Positions 1 to 7,349 are shown, counted from the stretch's first letter. The stretch: DNA of 14,671 nt from Bacteriovoracaceae bacterium (GCA_947448095.1 CANFNN010000041.1:1-14671); one strand, 5' to 3'. Notes: a model not told the origin generated them from the letters alone. Made by a program: numbers and translations.

Positions 1-902
1 AAAATAACTTTTTTATCGCTTAATCCCTCAACAGATTTTATCACGATGGGGTATCGGAAAAGACCGCCATTGGCAATTACTGAGGCAATCACAGCTCCAT
101 GAACTGGACTCATCACTGTCTGAGTATTTAATCCAGAAGAAAATTCGGCTAGGTTGTATTGATCCTGGGCCATATTAAAAACGGAAGGAGTGAGATTGAT
201 TCCTTCTAATAACTTTTTATTAAACCCAAATTTCTCTGCCATTCGTTTCAGACCAGCAGGAGTGAGGTTTTCAATCGCAGTTCTTCCAAAAATTACATTA
301 TTTGAAGTGGCAAAAGCTTTTTGAAAATCGAGACTTCTAATCCAGCGACGATTCGGTGGCTGCTTCAATTGCGAGCGATAAAGAGTCGTGGATCTGCCCG
401 TGAAACTAAATTCTGTATCTGTTTTAATATGAGTATTTTCTAAGAGATCGGCAGCTGTAATCACTTTAAAAATACTTGCTGCAGGATGAGTCGTTGTAAA
501 AGCTAGATCTCTTCCAAATACGTTTATCTTTCGAGCATAGTCAACAGCGGCGAGAATATGTCCGGTGCCATTATCTATTACAACCACAGAAGTGAAGTCA
601 GGACGATAAAGGGCCAATTGCTTTTTAACAAATTCTTCAAGATCAGGATTAAAGGTATAGTTTGTTTTATACTTACCAGAATCGTAATCAATTAATTCAT
701 TCCAAGTCTGATGCTTCCCAATAACTTTTTTCCATTGATCCTGAGTTTCACTAGTGGGTGAAACTTTTATCGCCTGGATATCTGCGGGTGTTTGAAACAG
801 GGAATTATCTTTAATAAAATTAAGATTTCCCCAAACGGGAAAAGAAAAAAATGCGCCCAAAACGAGCAAAGTTAGAAAACGGTTTAAGTCCTTGAAAACC
901 AT
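1..902 (-). CDS. Penicillin-binding protein, transpeptidase domain (partial, C-terminus off the window)
   Basis: Reading the minus strand from an ATG at 902 gives an open frame of 300 codons that leaves the window at base 1. The N-terminus has a basic stretch followed by a hydrophobic segment (about residues 8-24, ending FFSFPVWG), which is a signal peptide or membrane anchor. The transpeptidase fold follows: a segment resembling the usual start of the domain (SVVVIDNGTGHILAAVDY, about residues 99-116), the active-site SxxK as SIFK at S143-K146, and the SxN motif as SNN at 200-202. The KTG motif would lie beyond the edge. The family cross-links peptidoglycan peptides on the outer face of the inner membrane. 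The region before the domain is only about 100 residues, short for a class B enzyme, so the exact subtype (PBP2/PBP3-like or other) is open. The start lies 7 bp after the rlmE stop, so the two are probably co-transcribed. The ribosome site is weak (AAGG about 14 bases upstream). Confidence 0.85.
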   Translation of the reverse strand, partial: MVFKDLNRFLTLLVLGAFFSFPVWGNLNFIKDNSLFQTPADIQAIKVSPTSETQDQWKKVIGKHQTWNELIDYDSGKYKTNYTFNPDLEEFVKKQLALYRPDFTSVVVIDNGTGHILAAVDYARKINVFGRDLAFTTTHPAASIFKVITAADLLENTHIKTDTEFSFTGRSTTLYRSQLKQPPNRRWIRSLDFQKAFATSNNVIFGRTAIENLTPAGLKRMAEKFGFNKKLLEGINLTPSVFNMAQDQYNLAEFSSGLNTQTVMSPVHGAVIASVIANGGLFRYPIVIKSVEGLSDKKVI

Positions 903-909
903 TCAAGCA

Positions 910-1506
910 TTATGCCTTAAAGTGCTTTCCAATGACAAAAAATTCTTTACTGACAGATCGGGTTGATTTGGGCTTTAGATATTGGAACTCATTAAAGCGA
1001 TTTTTCTGCTCTTTCAGGTAATTCTGGGCATTTTGAGAGTCAAAAACCTTAATCACAAAATTTCCACCTGGTTTAAGAAACTTGGGAAGGAGTCCAAAAA
1101 CCGATTCTACGAGATTTAGGCTACGGATTTGATCAAGTGATTGCATTCCTGTGGTGCTAGGCGCCATATCCGAGAGAACAACATCAAACTGAGAATCCAC
1201 ATCCAGTTGAGACAAATCAGCGATGTCGAATATGTCTTTTTGATAGATTCTGACGTTTTTTAGACCTGTGAGCTTTTTATTAATCTCTTGAATATCAATC
1301 CCCACAACTCGACCTTCATCACCAATTATTTTACTGGTGTACTGAACCCATGAGCCCGGAAAATACCCAAAATCGACGACTAACATTCCTGGCCTGAGAA
1401 TTTTATAGCGTTGATCTATTTCTTCCAATTTATAGATACTACGGGCGACGTAATTATCTTTTTTGGCTTTTTCAAAATAATGATCTTTAACTTTAAAGTT
1501 TCCCAT
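910..1506 (-). CDS. rlmE: RlmE/FtsJ 23S rRNA 2'-O-ribose methyltransferase
   Basis: The protein matches the RlmE (FtsJ/RrmJ) family, which uses S-adenosylmethionine to 2'-O-methylate U2552 in the A-loop of 23S rRNA during late 50S assembly. All four residues of the K-D-K-E catalytic set are visible: the Lys in RSIYKLEEI, the Asp in LSDMAPSTTG, the Lys in FVIKVF and the Glu in VSKEFFVI. The SAM-binding motif I reads VDFGYFPGSWVQY, where E. coli has DLGAAPGGW, so the P-G core is kept but its surroundings differ. I chose the ATG at 1506 (198 aa) because the protein then begins MGNFKVKDHYF, typical of the family. A TTG at 1521 would add five residues (LLIRG) but has no ribosome site. Its SD-like AAGGGG sits very close to the ATG, so the start is not fully certain. 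It is divergent from nth, with 33 bp between starts. Confidence 0.93.
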   Translation of the reverse strand: MGNFKVKDHYFEKAKKDNYVARSIYKLEEIDQRYKILRPGMLVVDFGYFPGSWVQYTSKIIGDEGRVVGIDIQEINKKLTGLKNVRIYQKDIFDIADLSQLDVDSQFDVVLSDMAPSTTGMQSLDQIRSLNLVESVFGLLPKFLKPGGNFVIKVFDSQNAQNYLKEQKNRFNEFQYLKPKSTRSVSKEFFVIGKHFKA

Positions 1507-1539
1507 GCCCCTTATTAGCAAGCTTTGCTAAAATGAGCC

Positions 1540-2211
1540 ATGAAAAAAAATGCCTTGGCCTCTGAAGTATTTAGCCGCTTAAAGAAGCTCTATCCCGATG
1601 CTCATTGTGAGCTAAACCACTCAAATCCTTTTGAACTTTTGATTGCTACAATCCTCTCTGCCCAGTGTACAGATGTTCGAGTGAATATGGTCACCCCCGC
1701 TCTATTCAAGAAATTTCCTACCCCCGCAAAAATGGCAAAAGCTAAGCTTGAAGACGTTCAAGAAGCCATCAAATCCATTAATTTTTTTAATAATAAGAGT
1801 AAAGCCCTTATCGGCTGCGCCCAAATGCTTGTAGATAAACACCAAAATGAAGTGCCTCAAACGGTTGAAGAGCTGAGCGAGTTACCTGGTGTAGGAAGAA
1901 AAACTGCCAATGTTGTTTTAGGAAATGCGTTTAATATTAATACTGGAATTGTGGTCGATACTCATGTCAAACGAACTACCCTATTATTAGGTCTTACTAA
2001 AAATACTGATCCAGAAAAAGTCGAACAAGATCTGATTAAACTTTTTCCCAATGAAACTTGGACTGACTTGTCTCACTTGCTGATCTTTTTAGGGAGAAGA
2101 ACCTGTATTGCCAGACGACCGCAGTGTGATCTTTGTGTCCTCAAAGATATTTGCCCGTCTGTGATTAAAGTAAAGAAAGCTCCTCAAAAAGCTCTTCGTG
2201 GCACCAAATAA
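1540..2211 (+). CDS. nth: Endonuclease III (DNA glycosylase/AP lyase)
   Basis: This is a base-excision-repair enzyme that removes oxidised pyrimidines and cleaves the AP site. The helix-hairpin-helix is LPGVGRKTANVVLG (115-128) with the catalytic Lys at K121. The catalytic Asp is D140 in VVDTHVKR. The four Cys ligands of the 4Fe-4S cluster are C189, C196, C199 and C205, with the family spacing C-X6-C-X2-C-X5-C. At 223 aa it is about a dozen residues longer than E. coli Nth. The extra basic tail (from about 208) is encoded by the stretch that overlaps the convergent CysQ-like gene. The ATG at 1540 has only a weak GAG-type ribosome site. Assignment is firm. Confidence 0.96.
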   Translation: MKKNALASEVFSRLKKLYPDAHCELNHSNPFELLIATILSAQCTDVRVNMVTPALFKKFPTPAKMAKAKLEDVQEAIKSINFFNNKSKALIGCAQMLVDKHQNEVPQTVEELSELPGVGRKTANVVLGNAFNINTGIVVDTHVKRTTLLLGLTKNTDPEKVEQDLIKLFPNETWTDLSHLLIFLGRRTCIARRPQCDLCVLKDICPSVIKVKKAPQKALRGTK

Positions 2212-2896
2212 GGGGCGGAAGATAAGTCGGTTGAACTTTAGTCACTTCTTTTCCTTGAGAATAAAATTTAATTTTTGATTGCTGACATAGAAGAGTTCCG
2301 CCAGCAATGTCCCAAATATTTTTCGGCGCTAAACTGATCACAAAATCAACTTGCCCGGCCGCCAATCGCCCTAATTTGTAAGCTATACTTCCTACTGGGG
2401 TCAGTTTAAATTTTTCACTTTTAAACAATTGGTATAAACCCTTCTCCCACTCACTATGGGAAACTTCTCCAAAGTAGTGAGGCTTGAGTCTAAAGGACAC
2501 GGGCAGCATCTCACTTTGGTATAACTCTTTAGTGACCGGATTATAAACCCAGCCCTCACCACAGAATGCAGATGATTCAAAATGGCCAACGGACACCGCC
2601 CACTCAGGCCTATTTCGGATGTATTCCCGGGTCCCGTCCAAAGGGTCAATGGCCAGCAGAGGAAATTTCCAATCCGAGTATTTTTCCTCAGAGTAAAAAG
2701 TCACCTCAGGATAAAACTCAGAGGCCATCTCCTCAATCACACTGGATAAGGCCAGGTCCAGTTCAGTCACGGGCGAGCCGTCATTTTTTATTTGAATCGT
2801 AGGTGACGGATGTAACCCCACTAAATGATTTATTTTCGACACGAAATCCACCATAATTGTGGCCAAATTTGGTCTCAATAATTGTTTTTTATCCAC
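2165..2896 (-). CDS. cysQ: CysQ-like phosphatase of the inositol monophosphatase family
   Basis: This is a Mg-dependent phosphatase of the IMPase superfamily. The metal-site motifs are all present: KNDGSPVTELD (37-47), SEE (69-71), DPLDGTREY (84-92) and WDIAGG (195-200). The DPLDGT-R/K-E-Y/F form and the 243-aa length point to the CysQ branch, which hydrolyses 3'-phosphoadenosine 5'-phosphate to AMP, rather than to true inositol monophosphatase (usually DPIDGT). The substrate remains inferred. The start is GTG at 2896, supported by AGGA seven bases upstream. An ATG between the AGGA and the GTG is out of frame. The last 47 bp lie opposite the 3' end of nth, so the two genes converge and overlap tail to tail with no terminator between them. 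Confidence 0.85.
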   Translation of the reverse strand: MDKKQLLRPNLATIMVDFVSKINHLVGLHPSPTIQIKNDGSPVTELDLALSSVIEEMASEFYPEVTFYSEEKYSDWKFPLLAIDPLDGTREYIRNRPEWAVSVGHFESSAFCGEGWVYNPVTKELYQSEMLPVSFRLKPHYFGEVSHSEWEKGLYQLFKSEKFKLTPVGSIAYKLGRLAAGQVDFVISLAPKNIWDIAGGTLLCQQSKIKFYSQGKEVTKVQPTYLPPLIWCHEELFEELSLL

Positions 2897-2988
2897 AAAA
2901 TCATCCTAGTTTTCCACAATTATTTTTGTTTTACATAACCTAACACCTGTCATCAGATTAGCGTTATTTATTGTAAAATCAATTACAT

Positions 2989-3013
2989 AAAAAAGGGGAC
3001 ACTTAAGTCCCCC
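2989..3013 (-). terminator. Rho-independent terminator of the minus-strand pair at 3067-4952
   Basis: On the minus strand the sequence reads GGGGAC, loop TTAAGT, GTCCCC, then six T residues. A GC-rich stem directly followed by a T run is the textbook intrinsic terminator. It lies 54 bp after the stop of the small gene at 3067 and is oriented to end its transcript. On the plus strand the stem is followed by only TT, so it would act mainly in one direction. Confidence 0.85.
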
Positions 3014-3066
3014 TTACATTCAACAAATCAAAAGTTATTTAGCTGTTCAGTTTTCCCCAAAATTTA

Positions 3067-3366
3067 TCAACTTGCAGTACCTAGGGTTAAAAGCTCTACA
3101 TAACCATCTTGCGCCACAGAAATAGCGAAAATCTCATCACTTGCAGCGCTCAGATCATCCACGACGCTAGTTAACAGCTTCACACCGGAGGCATCGACAT
3201 AAACAAAGGCTTGGTCAGGACTTTTAGCGTGTTGAGACGTGAAGTGTTGATAACAAGAGGAGAAATCTTTGAAAACAGTGGCCGTTAAGTGAGTCTTGTA
3301 CAAAAGTCCTCCTTGATGCCTAGAAGAGATCCATTCTCTTCCTGCTTGATGATTAAATTGTAGCAA
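3067..3366 (-). CDS. Small protein of unknown function (about 99 aa, start uncertain)
   Basis: I do not recognise this protein. From a TTG at 3366 it has 99 residues. It has no predicted membrane segment and no signal peptide. The C-terminal half (AFVYVDASGVKLLTSVVDD onwards) alternates hydrophobic strands with acidic turns, like a small soluble alpha/beta domain. The TTG has no ribosome site. The same frame stays open upstream to a TAA at 3421-3423, and the extra codons read like protein (LELIDFSFAPYPKT before the TTG). No ATG or GTG lies in that extension, only CTG at 3408 and ATT codons, so the true start is unresolved. It follows the membrane protein gene on the same strand after 65 bp or less and is closed by a good terminator, which supports it being a real, co-transcribed gene. 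Confidence 0.55.
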   Translation of the reverse strand: MLQFNHQAGREWISSRHQGGLLYKTHLTATVFKDFSSCYQHFTSQHAKSPDQAFVYVDASGVKLLTSVVDDLSAASDEIFAISVAQDGYVELLTLGTAS

Positions 3367-3431
3367 AGTTTTGGGATATGGTGCAAAAGAAAAGTCGATT
3401 AATTCCAGAATATTAATAACTTAACCCAAAC

Positions 3432-4952
3432 CTAACGATTCAAATACTCAACTATATCCGGTGGGGATTGATAGAAATTATAAAGCATTCTCACTCGACC
3501 TTCGAAGTGAGAATCCAGCAGGCAAAGCAGAACATAGATGGCGTATATGAAGTTTCGGCGTGAGCGCAGGCGACTTATACTTTGAAAAATCCATTCCAGA
3601 GGCAAGATCGACAAAAAGACCACAAACCATAACATACCAAAACTTTTCACCAGATCTTTATCGACTAAGAGACTGAGAATAATGACACAAGCAACCAAGA
3701 TTCCTAACTCGCCCACACGCTTAAAATTAATGCTTAGGGTGGCCAGAAGTTTTATTTTAGGTTTAATCAACATGATCACAAAGGCAATCAGACCAATAAA
3801 AGAAAGTGAGTAAAAGGCCTTACGCTTAATCACTTCGCTCGCGTAGCTTTGTAGCTGGTGAAGGCTCATGGCATGTTCAAAAAATCGAAGATCAATATGC
3901 GTGATCAAGGTAATAAGAATTAATAACATCCCAAGCGACGTGTATTTGACGAATTGCGCCCGATACCACTCAGTATTTTCTTTTAAAAAGTAAAAGTATA
4001 AAAGTCCTAGGCCCACGGGAAATAAAAAGAAATGGTTATAATTTAAAGTCACTCCGGCATAGCAGAGAAGCCCGTACATAAGCCCCGCTCGGTAGGTTGA
4101 ACTCTTCACACACCACAAAATAGACCAAACCCAAAGAACAGAAAACGTGGTTGAAGCGCAGGCATAAATATCTTTTTTTAAAAACAGGGGAAATCCCCAA
4201 GTTGAAACCAAAGCGAATAGGCCAAGGATAGAGAGCCTGCGAGAAATGAAAAACCGTAATATCCCATAGAAAGCTAATAGATAAATGCTAAAGCTAATAA
4301 AATAAAAATGCATGCTCCAGCCAAGATTCATAAGATGCGGAAAACGTCTGAAGGGAAAAAAGTTCATATGGAGATAACTCCATAACTGCCCATTCATCTT
4401 CTCTTCAGGATCAACGATTAACTTAAAGGTTTCTAAATTACTTAAAAAAGGAAAGCTCGGCATGGAGGCAAAAAACATCGCAATCGTAAGAAATAGAACC
4501 GTTTTCTCAAAGGCATCGAGATATTTATATTCCGTGAACTGACTTGTGACAGACTCTTGGATAATTTTCCCACGTGTCGGCCAGGAATAAAAAAGTCCTA
4601 CCACCACAAAAAATCCCCAAAAGAAATGGCGAACAATAGAATCAGGAATGAACGACATGAGATTGAAAATCACCATCATGGTGGCGTTTCCAATGATGAC
4701 TCGGTAAAGAATCCGGTCAATGGTGGAATTGGCCTTAAAATAGATCTTCAACCGGTGATCAATCTCTTTACCTAACAGGTACCATTGGCCGGCCATAAAC
4801 ATCAGGTACGCCAGCATCATCAAGGACTGAACAAAAATGTTAATTTCCAAGGATTTTGGAATCCAGACTGGCAGTAGCAGAAACGAGAAGTAAATAACTA
4901 CCCGATTTATAAAGAACTTAGATTTTTCCCAGATAATATTTGAGCTTTCCAC
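3432..4952 (-). CDS. Polytopic integral membrane protein of unknown function (506 aa)
   Basis: The protein has about 12-14 hydrophobic membrane segments, for example residues 18-31, 39-60, 84-103, 108-124, 150-165, 214-236, 241-257, 265-283, 289-302, 306-322, 340-352, 381-397, 415-430, 438-452 and 468-480. A longer hydrophilic loop of about 45 residues sits between the fifth and sixth segments (about 166-212). The overall shape resembles GT-C glycosyltransferases or polysaccharide-assembly proteins. I see no clear acidic catalytic motif in the first extracytoplasmic loop, so no family can be assigned. The start is GTG at 4952, with AGGG 11 bases upstream, which is a poor spacing. The start codon lies directly beside the -35 element of the divergent sigma-28 promoter. 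The small gene downstream shares its transcript and terminator. Confidence 0.8.
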   Translation of the reverse strand: MESSNIIWEKSKFFINRVVIYFSFLLLPVWIPKSLEINIFVQSLMMLAYLMFMAGQWYLLGKEIDHRLKIYFKANSTIDRILYRVIIGNATMMVIFNLMSFIPDSIVRHFFWGFFVVVGLFYSWPTRGKIIQESVTSQFTEYKYLDAFEKTVLFLTIAMFFASMPSFPFLSNLETFKLIVDPEEKMNGQLWSYLHMNFFPFRRFPHLMNLGWSMHFYFISFSIYLLAFYGILRFFISRRLSILGLFALVSTWGFPLFLKKDIYACASTTFSVLWVWSILWCVKSSTYRAGLMYGLLCYAGVTLNYNHFFLFPVGLGLLYFYFLKENTEWYRAQFVKYTSLGMLLILITLITHIDLRFFEHAMSLHQLQSYASEVIKRKAFYSLSFIGLIAFVIMLIKPKIKLLATLSINFKRVGELGILVACVIILSLLVDKDLVKSFGMLWFVVFLSILPLEWIFQSISRLRSRRNFIYAIYVLLCLLDSHFEGRVRMLYNFYQSPPDIVEYLNR

Positions 4953-4979
4953 TAAAGTATTTTCCCTAATATCCGATCA
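4953..4979 (+). promoter_or_regulatory. Candidate sigma-28 (FliA) promoter for the fliD operon
   Basis: The sequence reads TAAAGTAT, an 11-base spacer, then TCCGATCA. The enterobacterial sigma-28 consensus is TAAAGTTT-N11-GCCGATAA, so 7 of 8 and 6 of 8 positions match at exactly the expected spacing. Transcription would start near 4986-4987, about 195 bases before fliD. Late flagellar genes such as fliD and fliS are classic FliA targets, so location and sequence agree. The element abuts the GTG start of the minus-strand membrane protein. Confidence 0.75.
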
Positions 4980-5027
4980 GATTAGTGGACTATATCACTA
5001 TAGGCCAGACCTTAGACCTAACTCTAT

Positions 5028-5065
5028 AAAGGGGAGATGGACTGTTCAACCATCTCCCTTTTCTT
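5028..5065 (+). terminator. Strong terminator-like hairpin inside the fliD leader
   Basis: GGGAGATGG (5032-5040) pairs perfectly with CCATCTCCC (5050-5058) across a 9-base loop. AAAG before and TTTT after extend the stem to about 13 bp with one G-U pair, and TTTTCTT follows. This has intrinsic-terminator form on the plus strand, yet no plus-strand gene ends before it. It lies about 45 bases downstream of the predicted sigma-28 start site. It would therefore either end a short RNA of about 80 nt or attenuate fliD transcription. On the minus strand the stem is followed by only CTTTATAG, so termination that way is less likely. Confidence 0.7.
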
Positions 5066-5180
5066 CAAATCGTAGCTCACTTTCTTCCCACTTGCATCAA
5101 CTAAGTCCCATGCTAACCTTAACTGTGATTAAAGGCTTCATGCCTGATTATCCCAAGCAGCCTTTCATGGAGGAAAGAAA
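5066..5180 (+). other. Rest of the fliD leader
   Basis: This 115-bp stretch separates the leader hairpin from fliD. I see no second sigma-28 match and no sigma-54 GG-N10-GC pair. There is a small possible hairpin, AGGC-TTCAT-GCCT (5133-5145). The stretch ends in the strong ribosome site GGAGG (5170-5174), seven bases before the TTG start of fliD. An open frame crossing it into fliD in another phase has no coding support. Confidence 0.5.
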
Positions 5181-6572
5181 TTGGGGATTTCCTTTGGTTC
5201 AATCAATTCAGGACTTCCTAAGGACATTGTTCAACAGATTGTTGAAGCAGAAAAAATTCCACTCAAGCAAATGGAAGGTCGCAAAGGGAAAATCGAAGAT
5301 AAGAAAGCCCTCGTGGGTCAACTCATTACTCTTGTTGAAAATATGCGCGGCGAAATTCTTAAGAGCAAGGGCTCTCGTAGCTTAAGAGAAATGAAGGTGA
5401 ATACTGGGGATAATCCTAATATTGCAGTCACAGCTGATAAAAACGTTGCTGACCCTGGTAAATACAATCTCGAAGTCGTTCAGCTAGCACAAAAATCTTC
5501 GGCCATTAGTAATGGTGTCGAGGACAAAGATAAAACCTATCTTGGTGTAGGCTATATTAAGGCGGTCCTTCCTAACGGCGAAACCAAAGAAATCTATGTT
5601 GATGAAGAAAATGCAACTCTCACAGGTATTGCAAAATTAATTAATACAGATCTTGCTCTTGGCATGAAAGCTACTGTGGTTAACGATGGAAAAGATGAAG
5701 ACGAGCCCTTTAGGCTGATGATTGCCATGCAGGAAACTGGAGACGGCAATAGAGCAGAATTTCCTTATATGTATTTAGTTGATGGTGAAGTAGATTTATA
5801 TTTTGATCAGGAAAAACCCGCTCAAGATGCAAAAGTGAAACTTGATGGATTTGAAATTGAAGTCCCAAGTAATAAAGTCACCGACCTCATTCCTGGTGTT
5901 ACGATTGATCTCAAAAAAGCCAAAATCGGTGAAGAAATAAGTATCGATATCACTGAGGACGTAGAAAAAATTGGAACCAAGATCACAAGTCTTGTCGATA
6001 ATATCAACAACGTTCTTAAATTCATCAAAGATCAAAACACACTGGACGAAAAGACCGACACGTCCCGAACTCTAGGTGGTGATCTGACTCTGACAACGAT
6101 TGAAACCAAAGTGCGCTCAGCTGTCTTTACACCGATTGCTACCGAAAGCGGCACTCACCGTATTGGTGACTATGGAATTTCGTTCGAAAGAAGTGGTTTA
6201 TTAAAATTTGATCAGGCGAAGTTTGAAGCTGCACTTTCTAAAGACTATAAGGCCGTCGCCCAAACCTTGACTGGGATGTATTCCCTGGAAGGCGGCAAGA
6301 GCAATGGATTTATTGATCTGCTAGAAGAGGCCTCTAAATCACTCTTAAGTACTCCCAACGGTGCTCTGCAAACTAGAAAAAATGGATTACAAAGTCAGAT
6401 AGGCAATATTGATCGCCAAATTGCCACACGCCAAAGAATGATTGCCTCAAAAGAAGAAATTTTGAAGGCGAAATTTGCCCGACTAGAAGAGACAATGTCT
6501 AAAATTCGAGGTCAGGGGGCAGGACTTGCCGGATTAGCAGGACCTATGAGTCCAGTACAACAATTAGGGTAG
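5181..6572 (+). CDS. fliD: Flagellar filament cap protein FliD (hook-associated protein 2)
   Basis: FliD is exported to the tip of the growing flagellum, where it forms the cap under which flagellin subunits fold. The N-terminal D0/coiled-coil part is recognisable (INSGLPKDIVQQIVEAEK, then a long helix). It is followed by the FliD_N segment with PGKYNLEVVQLAQ (about 92-104), central variable domains, and the FliD_C part with the long C-terminal helix ending KFARLEETMSKIRGQ. At 463 aa it has normal length. The C-terminus GAGLAGLAGPMSPVQQLG is an unusual Gly/Ala/Pro-rich tail. The start is TTG at 5181, chosen because GGAGG sits seven bases upstream and the protein then begins MGISFGSINSGLP, as FliD proteins do. 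It is the first gene of the plus-strand run, and fliS follows after 29 bp. Confidence 0.95.
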   Translation: MGISFGSINSGLPKDIVQQIVEAEKIPLKQMEGRKGKIEDKKALVGQLITLVENMRGEILKSKGSRSLREMKVNTGDNPNIAVTADKNVADPGKYNLEVVQLAQKSSAISNGVEDKDKTYLGVGYIKAVLPNGETKEIYVDEENATLTGIAKLINTDLALGMKATVVNDGKDEDEPFRLMIAMQETGDGNRAEFPYMYLVDGEVDLYFDQEKPAQDAKVKLDGFEIEVPSNKVTDLIPGVTIDLKKAKIGEEISIDITEDVEKIGTKITSLVDNINNVLKFIKDQNTLDEKTDTSRTLGGDLTLTTIETKVRSAVFTPIATESGTHRIGDYGISFERSGLLKFDQAKFEAALSKDYKAVAQTLTGMYSLEGGKSNGFIDLLEEASKSLLSTPNGALQTRKNGLQSQIGNIDRQIATRQRMIASKEEILKAKFARLEETMSKIRGQGAGLAGLAGPMSPVQQLG

Positions 6573-6601
6573 AATGATCGTGACATAGCGAGGAGGGTCT
6601 T

Positions 6602-7000
6602 ATGAGTTATGGTTTAGGTGCTTACAAAAAAACTTCTGTTGAAACTGCAAGTAAGGAACAAATCCTACTAATGCTTTATCAAGCAGCTATTAAAAACACG
6701 AAAAAAGCCATTGAAGCTATCGAGCAAAAGAATCTAGCGAAAAAAGGTGAATACATCGGCAAGATGCAAGACATCATCGTAGAACTTTCTAATAGCTTAG
6801 ATTTTGAAGTCGGTGGAGATGTCGCCAAAGAATTGGCATCCCTCTATGACTATATTCTTTACTCTAGCACCCAAGCAAACATCAAGATTGATAAAACTCA
6901 TCTTGAAGGATGCCTGAAAGTTCTCAATACGCTTTATGATGGTTGGACAGAAGCCATTAAGCAAATCAAGACGCAGACAACTAATCATAAGAGTGCTTAA
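6602..7000 (+). CDS. fliS: Flagellin export chaperone FliS
   Basis: FliS binds the disordered C-terminus of flagellin in the cytoplasm, prevents early polymerisation and delivers it to the export gate. The protein is 132 aa, all helical. It has the family's opening YKKTSVETASKEQILLMLY (8-26), the conserved second helix pattern (AIKNTKKAIEAIEQKN) and the later segment LYDYILYSSTQANIKID with ASLYDYI. The ATG at 6602 is preceded by an excellent AGGAGG. It lies between fliD and the FliT-like gene, the common order in many bacteria. Its stop overlaps the next start as TAATG. Confidence 0.95.
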   Translation: MSYGLGAYKKTSVETASKEQILLMLYQAAIKNTKKAIEAIEQKNLAKKGEYIGKMQDIIVELSNSLDFEVGGDVAKELASLYDYILYSSTQANIKIDKTHLEGCLKVLNTLYDGWTEAIKQIKTQTTNHKSA

Positions 7001-7347
7001 TGAATAAAATGATCCTTCTTTTCGATGAATTCATTATGAAGGCTATTCTGATGACGGAGTCTATTTTGGACTCAAATTATCTCGAAACAGCTAAGCTTGA
7101 TGATTTTACACAAAACAGGGAACGACTGCTCTCCGTTATTGACCAAATTTCCCAGCAAATAGAATGGGTTAATGTTGGTGCTGATGAGAGAAATGAATTC
7201 AACCGGAAAATTGAATACATTAAAACTCTAGATGTTAAACTTTTGGCAAAACTTCAAGAGCATAAAGAAGAAGTCAAAAAAGAAATTGAACAAACTTTCA
7301 AACAAAAAGAAAACGTCAAAGGCTATAACCTTTCCGACGTTAAATAA
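7000..7347 (+). CDS. fliT: FliT-like flagellar export chaperone
   Basis: FliT is the chaperone of the cap protein FliD, and in enterics it also modulates FlhDC. This 115-aa protein is entirely helical and charged. Its C-terminal half (IKTLDVKLLAKLQEHKEEVK, then a basic helix ending NVKGY) resembles FliT proteins, which typically end in such a helix and a conserved Tyr. Sequence similarity in this family is weak, so the call rests on helical pattern, size and position immediately after fliS. The start ATG overlaps the fliS stop (TAATG) and has AAGAG six bases upstream, so translation is probably coupled. A second Met at 7009 is an alternative start. Confidence 0.65.
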   Translation: MNKMILLFDEFIMKAILMTESILDSNYLETAKLDDFTQNRERLLSVIDQISQQIEWVNVGADERNEFNRKIEYIKTLDVKLLAKLQEHKEEVKKEIEQTFKQKENVKGYNLSDVK

Positions 7348-7349
7348 GT

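Noticed and set aside
1517..1529. Inverted repeat AGCAA-GCT-TTGCT between rlmE and nth
   Set aside because: Only five base pairs per arm, with no T run and no second copy. It could be an operator in the divergent promoter region, but chance is as likely.
2401..2802. Open frames on both strands within the CysQ-like gene
   Set aside because: Shadows of the phosphatase frame, which carries all family motifs.
4557..4775. Plus-strand open frame inside the membrane protein gene
   Set aside because: Antisense to a continuous 506-codon membrane protein; His/Asn-rich product typical of a shadow frame.
5133..5145. Small hairpin AGGC-TTCAT-GCCT in the fliD leader
   Set aside because: Four base pairs only; too weak to call alone.
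5092..5385. Open frame of 97 codons across the fliD leader and the fliD start
   Set aside because: It overlaps the well-supported fliD start in another phase, has no ribosome site at its first codon, and its product within fliD is a Lys/Leu-rich read of the fliD sequence.
5796..6035. Two minus-strand open frames inside fliD
   Set aside because: Both are antisense to the conserved FliD reading frame, without ribosome sites or recognisable protein character.
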